From Syngnathus acus (lineage: Eukaryota; Chordata; Actinopteri; Syngnathiformes; Syngnathidae), in NCBI RefSeq assembly GCF_901709675.1, contig NC_051098.1, positions 15,867,464 through 15,931,463 of the forward strand: a stretch of 64,000 bases of DNA. Direction: 5' to 3'. Shown here one piece after another: positions 56,201 through 64,000 of the stretch. A program made the position numbers and the translations under genes. The stretch's first letter is position 1. The number at the start of each line of letters is the position of its first letter. The notes beneath the pieces are model-generated. The model did no database searches, was not told where the DNA came from, and saw only the letters and a program-made list of their open reading frames with translations.

Positions 56201-58272
56201 CCATGAGAGGGTAATTAGCTCCCGAGTTGTGTTTAATTTAGCAAAGATTTCAGCCAACTGATTTTTAGTAAAGCTGGCTGGCAATCTATTAATTTAAATG
56301 TATTTCATAGTTTTTGTGTTGTGTATTATTTATATAAATGTATTTTTGTTGCCAAGTATGTTTAATTATTTTCAATCAGCTTTTCCATATTATTTCTTTG
56401 TGTATAGTATAATAATGTATCTATTTTTCAAATAATTTAATTTTACTTTATTTAGCGAAACACTCAAGTTTTCTGTTTGCTTCTGCTTTATTTGAGGTCA
56501 TTTTTATTTTCTAATTTAATTTTCTTATTTTTTCTGGATTTATTTGTTTTACCTAATGTTTTCCTGCATCATTTTTCAACTTATTTAGAAATTACCCACC
56601 CAATCAATGTTCAGTATGACATTTGTGAATGGTATCCAACAAAACTAGCCACGGTTAAGTTGACCGCATGATTGAGGGAGTGTAAGCAAAATATTTCTCT
56701 TGAACATGTAGTCAAAGTTTGTGGAAGCTGCTGGATAATGACAGGATGATAAATGAGCGAGCAAGAGTGTACAAAACAAACAATGGAATTTCCAACTGGC
56801 CCTCCTCCACGATGTCTCTCCAGACCATGTGTCTTTATTGGCTTGGTGAGCTTTAGCCTCAAGCCAAACACATTTGTATTCTACTGTTTAAAGACCATCT
56901 GACACCTCAACACTTAAGTCCCCGCCGCCTTTGGCAGGTTAGATTTGTGTCCTCCTATGCATGCACTGTGTGGAGGACCATAAGAGGCTGGGTGGCATGA
57001 TTGTGCAGAAGCAACAGTGCAGGGTGGCACAGATCATGAGGAACTTTCTGGAGACTCCATGGGGGGTACGTTCTAGACTACCCTTGCAAAAATCTGCCAT
57101 ATAGAAATAAATCCTATGTATGGCACTTTTTTTGAACTGTTTTTCTTTCTTTGAAATGCATGCCATCTCAAATGAAAATGGATGCCATCTAGTGGTACAA
57201 AGTGTAATTACACCGAATTTTCAGAGCATTTCAACAAAATATAGTTATTAAATGTGAAAAAACATCTCCAAAATTAGAAGAAGAATAAAAAACGTTACAT
57301 GAATACATTACTTTTACCAATTTTGACTTTGTGCTCATAGATCATGCAAAGCAAACTACTTGTGACAGCAGCCAGCTGTTGCTTGTGAAACTCCAAAGGT
57401 TTAACACAACTTCAAGACAACACGACAACTTCCTTAAAACGTGAAACACGCATGGGCGTTGTTTTGCTTCCACATTTTGGGGCCACGTGACAACTCTCTT
57501 CCATGGGTTCTCCAGTTATGTACAAGGCTTCAATAGAGACCTGCTGTTGTGGTTTAGTCCCCCCCCCACCCCGGTTTTCAGGGGTGACCACATCCGTGTG
57601 AGTCGAGATGTGGATTCTGAGTTGGACTCTCTGCGTCTGTCTCTTCTCTGTCAACGACTAATTCATAGTGGAGTGAGGCCCTAGCAACAAGGAAACATTT
57701 ACACCAGTACTGGAAAAAAACAATCTATCATCAAGGACTGCGGGGCTTGTTGATTTTTTTGCAGAAATTATGGAGATTTGTTGAGAGAGCGGAAGAATGA
57801 GGTGAGAAACAGTCTGCAAGGGCCAGCTGTTGTGTGCTTCTGAACTTCCAGCTGTCTGGCCTCTGCGTGGCCACGGTTTGGGGTTTTCTCCATTAGCCAG
57901 CATTCGCTAGGCTACTTACCAGGAAAACTGATTTTGAAACTTCCTGACACCTCCTTTGCATCTTTTCAGATCGCCGGCTTCATCAACGCCATCCACCCGT
58001 TTTGCGGCGACAACGAGAACCTGGCGGCCTTCCGCTTCTACGCCTTCAACCCCATCGTGGATCCCTGGGTGTTCATCATCTGCCGCAAATCCGTCCTCCG
58101 ACACCTGCGTTCGTTGCTGAGCTGCCGCTTCGGCCAGGGGGCCGGCGTCAAGACCCCGGCTCACTGCTCATCCGCCCCCTTGCCCCTGGAGAGCCACGTG
58201 ATCCAGTACAAACCTCCGGAAGGGACGGAAAGCAGCTTCTACTCAGGTGTGCCCTCGTCACCCACTACATGA
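46293..58272 (+). CDS. ptgir: Prostacyclin (prostaglandin I2) receptor
   Basis: Seven-transmembrane receptor, expected to couple to Gs and raise cAMP. Coding exons 46293-47120 and 57970-58272 join in frame (phase 0) to 376 residues (human 386). The intron falls at the end of TM6 after CSLPLT, the conserved site in prostanoid receptors. Seen: N-glycosylation sites near the start (PNVTCNES), PATSIIMFLAGVVGN (TM1), ALTDLLGTCLLSPSVF (TM2), AVERCLAISHPYFY in place of DRY, QYCPGTWCF in loop 2, EEELDHLVLLALITVIFAVC (TM6) and AFRFYAFNPIVDPWVF (TM7) with the Arg that binds the prostanoid carboxylate. TM3, TM7 and AVERCLA match PTGIR better than PTGER2 or PTGDR, and calm3 next door agrees with human order. 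The tail ends VPSSPTT and lacks the isoprenylation motif of human PTGIR. The 10.8-kb intron holds transposon copy B. Confidence 0.92.
47261..47292. repeat. GT microsatellite
   Basis: About 15 GT units. Confidence 0.9.
50062..50075 (+). promoter_or_regulatory. CTCF-like motif
   Basis: CCACTAGAGGGAGT fits the CTCF core apart from A for C near its end. Plus orientation, inside the ptgir intron. Confidence 0.35.
53798..54655 (-). mobile_element. 858-bp non-autonomous DNA transposon, copy B (reverse)
   Basis: Same terminal repeats and TA duplication (53796-53797, 54656-54657) as copy A, inserted in the opposite direction in the ptgir intron. Same length, about three differences over 858 bases, so the two diverged very recently. 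It encodes no transposase. Confidence 0.9.
57182..57195 (-). promoter_or_regulatory. CTCF-like motif
   Basis: ATGCCATCTAGTGG; reverse complement CCACTAGATGGCAT is close to the full CTCF core. Minus orientation, 0.8 kb before the last ptgir exon. Confidence 0.4.
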
Positions 58273-58306
58273 TGTTCTCGATTGCGCGTGTGGCGAAACG
58301 CCAAGA

Positions 58307-58312
58307 AATAAA
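58307..58312 (+). terminator. ptgir: ptgir poly(A) signal
   Basis: AATAAA 34 bases after the ptgir stop codon. Confidence 0.6.
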
Positions 58313-58698
58313 CTCGGACATCTCCAAACCTGCACTGTTGTCATAAAGGCACATTGACTCTTGATTAGAGATTCCACACCATCTTTTATTGACTGACTTG
58401 TCACAAGGTGAGACGTCTCTCGGAAATTAGCACAAAGGAGCATATCCTTGTCATGTGGTTGTGGATGGAAATGCTTACTGTACAATCACCCGCTGGACAC
58501 AATAGAAAAAGAGTTTTTGCATAAAGGACTGCTGAACAAAAAAACCCATTAAGAACTCATTATGTGCATTTTTTCACAAATTGTATCATTATTGAGGTTC
58601 TATATTTTTCCTGCATATCATTCCAAATCTGACCCCAAAAAAAAAACAGGCCTACATGGGGCAGTATATGATCCAGTGTTAGTGCAACTAAGATATGT

Positions 58699-58712
58699 TT
58701 GCCATCTAGTGG
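58699..58712 (-). promoter_or_regulatory. CTCF-like motif
   Basis: TTGCCATCTAGTGG; reverse complement CCACTAGATGGCAA matches the CTCF core at nearly every position. Confidence 0.4.
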
Positions 58713-59415
58713 TGATGAGTGACATTGCATGTTAAAACGACTGTCAACCCCTTGCATTTGTTGGGTTTGTTATTTATTTGTTTTAATCTCAAGGGTGCTC
58801 ATCTGGTTCAAATTGGGATTTGTACTGAATTGAACTGTCCTAAAGAAAAAAAAATCTCCATTTATTAATATCAGGTGCTGTTGTTAAGGTATCAGGAATG
58901 GTGTCCAGTGGGTGAATATGGCTAAAATCATGCATGAATGTTTACAGTGTTCTTTCGTTATAATTTCGTCTCGTCGTGACCAACGATGTGACACTTCAAA
59001 CTTCTGTATCAATAATTGGGAAAGACTTTTACTGTTGAAATGTGTACACTGTTGTATTTTAAAGTCTGTACTTTTGTCTTTGTCACTGCATGGACAATTG
59101 GGTCGATAAAGCTTTTGTAGCGCTTCCTGTCTAACTTCTGCGGCTTTCAAATGTGCATTCGTGCCTCTTTGCTGCTGTCACTGCGTTGTTTGTTTTGCAC
59201 AATGGTTTACACTTTTGAGGTGCGTGACGCCTAAGCCAAGTACTTGTTACGACCCGTATTGAGAAATGATGAATGTGAGATTTGATGTGTAAATAGTAAT
59301 GTACAGCACAGTAGGCCTACATTCAACAGCACTCTACACGTGGTTTAAATGTGAAATTAAATGAAACAAAAAAACAAGTATTGCAATGCGAATAGTGTCT
59401 TTTTTTTTTTTTTTT

Positions 59416-59533
59416 AACTGATTTTGATTTTAAATGTGTGCATTTGAAAATTTGAACCATTATGGTAGTTCATGTCTTTACTGACTTTGATTTTAAATGT
59501 GTGCATTTTTAAATTTGAACCATTATGATAATA
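59416..59533 (+). repeat. 54-bp tandem duplication
   Basis: Two copies (59416-59469, 59480-59533) share TTTTAAATGTGTGCATTT and TTTGAACCATTATG with few differences, set 64 bases apart. Confidence 0.8.
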
Positions 59534-60266
59534 CATTTGGAAGCACAATAGATTGAGTACTGTAATGTACTTGTTACCCAATAACTATACATTTTACTTG
59601 TTGAATGTGTACATTATAGCTGGAAAAGACAACAAATTAGCGAAAGAATTTTGATTCCTGATAATTGATGCCTGTTTCACTACATACGCAGCCTACCGTA
59701 TAAACAATGTTATTAGAATGTTCTAAATTCTGCTAAAAGGAGCTTGGAAAGAAGCAAAATAGTCATGTAGTAATGTTTGCTATATTGAATTTAGCTTACT
59801 GCTAATATAGCTGCAAACAAAAGGTGCTAGCTGATGGTTTTTTTCTAGCGAGGAATAATTTCCGGTGGTCAGAGACAGCACCACTGTTTGAATTGCAATG
59901 AGAGAAGCTATTTGTTTTCCGTTTGTGTTTTACATGTGCATTGTCTTTTATATTAAAGAAGTCAAAGTTAGCTTTTGGATTTTTTTGGCCTTCACGACTT
60001 ACTCGAGAAAAATGCACACTATTCATCTGTATGTAGAGGCGCTGCTGAGTCAGAACTATTCTCTCCGAAATGTCTTTTATAAATCCAATCCATTTCTCTT
60101 TTGCTGCGGCTCAACAATTAAATTTCTGTTTTTCAGATGGGATAGTTTCGACAAACGTGTTATGGTTCTCTTTCATAAATGTGGGAACGAAATTGTGTAA
60201 ATGGTCAAACCAGTGAAAGTCAGGCGGTACTTCATGTCCAAAGGTTTGAGGACCACTGAAGGTAGT

Positions 60267-60272
60267 TTTATT
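60267..60272 (-). terminator. slc3a2-like poly(A) signal
   Basis: TTTATT on plus gives AATAAA on the minus strand about 110 bases after the stop. Confidence 0.55.
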
Positions 60273-60280
60273 GTTCAATA

Positions 60281-60294
60281 CCGCCACCTAGCGG
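60281..60294 (-). promoter_or_regulatory. CTCF-like motif
   Basis: CCGCCACCTAGCGG; reverse complement CCGCTAGGTGGCGG fits the CTCF core except G at the third base. It lies in the slc3a2-like 3' UTR. Confidence 0.4.
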
Positions 60295-60381
60295 TTCTCA
60301 GTATAACATTTGTCAGTGGTTATTTTACACTCAATAACACCCATCATGTTGACTAGCAATTTTTAAAAACTGTTGTGTATT

Positions 60382-63033
60382 TTACGAGTAGCTTCCAGGC
60401 TCAAACAGTTTGACGACCACAGCTTCACGGGGCCGCAGCACCAGCGCGTCGAGGCTGACGGCGCCCAGGCGGTCACCCGCCGTCCCGGCCACAAAGACGC
60501 CGGCCTGGGGCAGGTGGGGCGCCCAGGCGGGATCCAGGCTGTGGGGCTCGGACCCAGCGTTGAGCAAGACCAGGAAGTGGACGCAGCCCCACGAACGAAG
60601 GAACGCTAAGAGGGGAGGTGAGGAGGTGGCAGAGGACAGGGTGGCGTTGAAGGGGAGGAAGGTGAAGCTGCCGAAAACGAGCGCTTCTTCACGTGCTCTG
60701 TTGTGACTCAGGGAGCTGAAGAGGGCCACTGTGGAATGCCTTGACTTGAACTTATCCTAAAGATGAAGAAGACGATGATGATGACGATAGTACCTTTTTG
60801 AAATGACGTTATGACTTACTTCAGAAGATTCGCTGCCATTTCCTCCCTGTAACAAGCCATCGTGCGGGAAAAACATTTGTATGAGAGTTGAATTTGGAAC
60901 TTTACAGATCATTTCAAATGAGAAACTTGCGGTGAACCTGTGCGGGGTACAATTGGTCATATTGGACCACTGGTGTCCCTGGCAGAGTCATTAACAACAC
61001 CAGCAGCAGTTTCCTTAAATCATGAGGTCCTTCTTCACCAACCTAAAAAGACACAAGCTGTCCTTTAGACCTTCAGGCCTTAATGTCTTATGTTACATTT
61101 TCACTTCTGGTATTTATTGACAAGCGTGAAATCAAATTTGAGCTCGAGCTATTTGATGAAAAAGCTTTAAATTGACAATTCATTCGCAGTTTTTACCATC
61201 CAGCCCAGCCACGTATCTTCAGGCGCCTGCAGGTGAGTCTCGATGGCTTGGGCCACCTGGCCGGCCGACAGCGGGCGAGGCGAAGCGGGCAGCACGGACC
61301 TCAGGACCACGTCCACCAAGGTGCCGTTGACCTGCTGGCTCGAGACCCTCAGTGGGGGAAGGCGCTCTCGCATCTGCTTGACCACAACAATCCTGAACAA
61401 AAAAAGAGGTCTGCTAGCTCAATGCTAACACACAATGCATTGACAGGCTAACAAATAGCATTTTAATGGTGAAAGATGATTTGAGAGTGCTTTGAACGAG
61501 TTGTTAGCCAATGAAAGTCATCGATTACGGCGCCACTATAATGTAGAAACAGAAATAGTTCCACCACTCAACAATTGACAATACCTTTCTTCATCTTCTT
61601 TACTGAACTCCTCCAACACTCCTCTCCACAGCAGCAGAGACTGCAATACAAATATAGTTTTAATAAAACATTTCAAATGTCTTTTTTTAAACAGGTGACA
61701 TATTTACCTTTTCACTATGAGCTCCATCCGTGTCACATATTACAAATCCCGCCACGCCTTGACCCAACCAGAACCGAAGAGCATTCTGTGAGAATATTAT
61801 ACACGTTTCAGCAAAAGCAACATTGCTAAATTAGAATCGTGTGATGTTAGCGTGTCAGACCTGCGTGGCGTCCCAGCCGTCTTGAGTCTCGGGGCCTTCA
61901 CGAGCCCCGAAAAGCTGCACATCGCACACGTCCAGAACCACTTTGAGGCCTGCCGGTCGAGACGTAAGTATGTGTATATTTATACATGCATTGAAAGAAG
62001 AAAAATAATAGCTGATTACATCCCAATTATGAGGAAAAAATAAAATTACTCAGCCCTACTCGAAAACCTTTGACTCACTCACCAGCTTCGTCGCTCTCGC
62101 CCAGCAGATGTTGGACCTGCGTCAGGGTTCCCGAGCGCTCTCCACTGTCAGTTGCGTTTGACGGGTCAAACAAGCCCCTCAGGATGAGAGCGCTGATGCC
62201 CAAAGACTTCAGGTAGGAAAGTTGATCACATAATGCTTTATTTAAAAGAAAAAAGGGGGTACATTTGGGGTTAGAGTTTGCTCTTTAAATCCTCTTTATA
62301 TAATTAATTATCTGTGCTATGCCCTAACCAGCATAACACTGACGTGTTTGTTATTGTGGTTGAATGCTGATGACACATTTGACATTTGCTCTCTTTGCAT
62401 GGGAGGCCTTTGTGAGCACCTCATGTGGTTAAGTGTGCCATTTTTTTTTGGGCAGTCAACAGGAAAGTGTCTGCAGTCAGTGTGGTTTTCGATGCGGTAC
62501 CGATTATCTTCTGTCGGGTTTTCGCACGGCGGTTCACCTGATTGGTAGCCAGCCAATCACAGGGCACGTTGCATGCTAACGTTTCTACCTGTTTTGCCAA
62601 CTCGTTCGAACGACCACAAAAAAAAAACAATTATTAACTGACCGTCGACGCCCTCTGAGCTTCCAGTCGGCGTCCCGGTGAAGAGGTCAGGCTGCAGTTG
62701 AAAAAAGAGCGACTTCCGCCACCAGGATAGCGGCGTCGCCACAGGTCGTGGACTGGTGAAGATAATGGCCACGGCGGTCGCGAGCATGGCCAGCCACGCC
62801 AGCCAGAAGAGCACCACCAGGTAGCAACGGAGCCTCCTCCAGCCAGGCCCGCCCGCAATCTCCTCCAGCTCTTCTTTGCTCATGGGCCGCCACTCTTGCT
62901 CACGCTCTCCCTCGTCCTCCTCGAGCTCCGGGACGAGCAGAGCGGCCGTCTCCGCGGAGCCGGCGGCCCCGCTGGACGAGAGGCCCGGGCCAGCCACGCT
63001 GCCGTAGCCGGTGTCTCCGAGGTTCAGAGGCAT
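60382..63033 (-). CDS. slc3a2: 4F2hc/SLC3A2-like amino-acid transporter heavy chain
   Basis: Type II membrane glycoprotein that escorts SLC7 light-chain amino-acid transporters to the plasma membrane. Nine coding exons: 62643-63033, 62083-62235, 61861-61949, 61708-61785, 61585-61640, 61197-61392, 60938-61042, 60820-60846 and 60382-60756. They join in frame to 489 residues (human short form 529). Cytosolic N-terminus, family signature MSKEELEEIAGGPGWRRLRC (51-70), one TM helix (about 71-92), then WW and an alpha-amylase-like ectodomain without catalytic residues: SYLKSLGISALILRG, GLKVVLDVCD, ALRFWLGQGVAGFVICD, LLLVLLMTLPGTPVVQYD and a C-terminal beta domain. N-glycosylation sites include NATD, NGTL, NGSE and NATL. 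The juxtamembrane Cys that disulfide-bonds the light chain (APRC in human) is Pro here (SPRP, residue 97). Fish have two SLC3A2 genes; which one this is, or whether it is a divergent extra paralog, is open. An acceptor edge at 63042 suggests a 5' noncoding exon. Confidence 0.88.
62236..62642 (-). other. slc3a2-like intron 1
   Basis: Intron between the membrane-anchor exon and the second exon (donor GTCAGT, acceptor AAATAAAG). The acceptor choice is the one that keeps the frame and the KxxL-LSYLKSLG alignment. No element seen inside. Confidence 0.7.
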
Positions 63034-63526
63034 GGCGATGGACTGCAGGTGAGGGACACTCGTGGAGCGAACTTCCTGGTGGGAAGTTCGATCCCACGTT
63101 ACTAAGGTTCAGCTGTTCGAGACCCGATTCAAATGATGTCATTTGATCAACTTTCATGCGGAACAGCAACAATTTAGTATACTTCATTAAAGGCTAGATG
63201 AGCACATAAAATCAAATCCATTCATTCTCGCAAATCTCTGAATTATTCAGTCCAACTTTGACTGTTTCATATCTTGTTTTTGAAGCCCTCACAATTTCCT
63301 CCACCGTCTTCCCGATCTGAAATCCACTTGATGCTTTCAAATTGAATAACAATCACATACCAAAACAATCACCACTCACCTTTTTTCACTTGATACTTGA
63401 TAAACTTGACTCACCTTTTTTCTTTGCTTTCAGTCGTGTTGTCGTAGAACTTTTGTCTGCTTGGGGTCGCGCCGTCCTGACTTTTGTGGAGTGAGATGAG
63501 AAGCAACTTCTGTCCAATCAAGTCTC

Positions 63527-63536
63527 TGCTGAGTCA
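63527..63536 (+). promoter_or_regulatory. ARE/MARE-type element upstream of slc3a2-like gene
   Basis: TGCTGAGTCA followed by C is a canonical NRF2-Maf half-plus-core motif and also an AP-1 site. It is about 50-110 bases above the putative first exon, where a working element would sit. Confidence 0.45.
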
Positions 63537-63844
63537 CTTAATACGCAGGTGCCGATCCCCACCACGCACCCTTCCAACACATTCTGAAGACACATGACAA
63601 AGATCTTGCCGTGTGCTTTCAACTATAGGTCTGTCAGACACAGAAGTCTTTGGACCGTGACAGAGATTTTATGATCTGAGTTATCGGAATTCTGTTATTG
63701 AATTGAAATATAAGTGCGGATATTTTCCCAAGTGTGATGTTACGTCAGTTTGGGCTAGCATTGCTATTTAAGCTAGCGTGATGGTCGTTTTGAATCAATT
63801 CTTGTATGCAACATCGTGTTGATGCTTTATGATCCTCAGTTTTA

Positions 63845-63858
63845 CCGCCATCTTGTGG
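63845..63858 (-). promoter_or_regulatory. CTCF-like motif
   Basis: CCGCCATCTTGTGG; reverse complement CCACAAGATGGCGG matches the CTCF core at nearly every position. Confidence 0.4.
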
Positions 63859-64000
63859 CACATAAACACAATTACAAATCCCTTTTGGGCTGGCATTGAT
63901 TAGTATTTTTTTCCACAAAAAGTGACATAAGATGTAGTGTCACCCTTCACATGTTCTTTCAAAGTTCCTGTCAGTCGTTTCGTAAAACATTTGTGCTAAT

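Larger units (their letters stand above)
47121..57969 (+). other. ptgir: ptgir intron (10.8 kb)
   Basis: GTGAGTACC to TCTTTTCAG. It holds a GT repeat (47261-47292), a CTCF-like motif at 50062-50075, transposon copy B (53798-54655) and another CTCF-like motif at 57182-57195. I see no exon of another gene. Confidence 0.8.
58313..60266. other. Intergenic between convergent ptgir and slc3a2-like genes
   Basis: AT-rich, no gene recognised. Contains a CTCF-like motif (58699-58712), a poly-T run (59401-59415), a 54-bp direct duplication (59416-59469 and 59480-59533) and a TGCTGAGTCA motif at 60043-60052. Confidence 0.65.
63043..64000 (-). promoter_or_regulatory. slc3a2-like 5' region: noncoding exon and promoter
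   Basis: A minus-strand donor AAAG|GTGAGTC (exon edge 63415) can splice to the acceptor at 63043, giving an untranslated exon at about 63415-63480. Upstream lie a CCAAT (63514-63518) and an antioxidant-response/Maf-type element TGCTGAGTCA (63527-63536). The rest to the window end is AT-rich with one CTCF-like motif. Confidence 0.45.

Noticed and set aside
46293-58272. Reading the receptor as PTGER2 or PTGDR
   Set aside because: AVERCLA, AFRFYAFNPIVDPWVF and the CALM3 neighbourhood fit PTGIR better.

Overview
This is a 64 kb stretch of vertebrate nuclear DNA, almost certainly from a ray-finned (teleost) fish. Genes are split by GT-AG introns, intergenic DNA is AT-rich and dotted with microsatellites and fish-type repeats, and bmp16 is a gene retained in fish but lost in mammals. 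I infer the group from gene content and repeat style; the species cannot be named.

Eight protein genes are supported. From left to right: ppp1r37 (minus; only its first three coding exons, running off the left edge), an intron-containing, polyadenylated histone H2A variant with an H2A.X-type tail (minus), bmp16 (minus), gemin7 (minus), a THIK-type two-pore-domain potassium channel (plus), calmodulin (plus; all six exons reconstructed, best read as calm3), the prostacyclin receptor ptgir (plus; two coding exons 10.8 kb apart) and a 4F2hc/SLC3A2-like amino-acid transporter heavy chain (minus; nine coding exons). Every exon set listed joins in frame.

The gene set matches a known block. PPP1R37, GEMIN7, CALM3 and PTGIR all lie at human 19q13.32. 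The potassium channel next to calm3 has relatives next to the other calmodulin genes (KCNK13 by CALM1 on 14q32, KCNK12 by CALM2 on 2p21-p16), so it looks like a third THIK ohnolog missing from mammals. bmp16, the lost sister of BMP2 and BMP4, fits the same ancient duplication.

The genes do not form a pathway or operon. They are a chromosomal neighbourhood: PP1 control, chromatin, morphogen signalling, snRNP assembly, membrane potential, Ca2+ sensing, prostanoid signalling and amino-acid transport. The long gene-free stretches (11-18 kb, 20-32 kb, 42-46 kb, the ptgir intron, 58-60 kb) hold repeats and unassigned sequence. Standouts are two nearly identical 858-bp transposon copies in opposite orientation (in calm3 intron 1 and the ptgir intron), a 68-bp perfect palindrome, a 79-bp-arm foldback element, and several CTCF-like motifs. 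The most notable protein oddities are the loss, in the SLC3A2-like protein, of the cysteine that normally links the heavy chain to its transporter light chain, and a divergent H2A with an SQDF tail.
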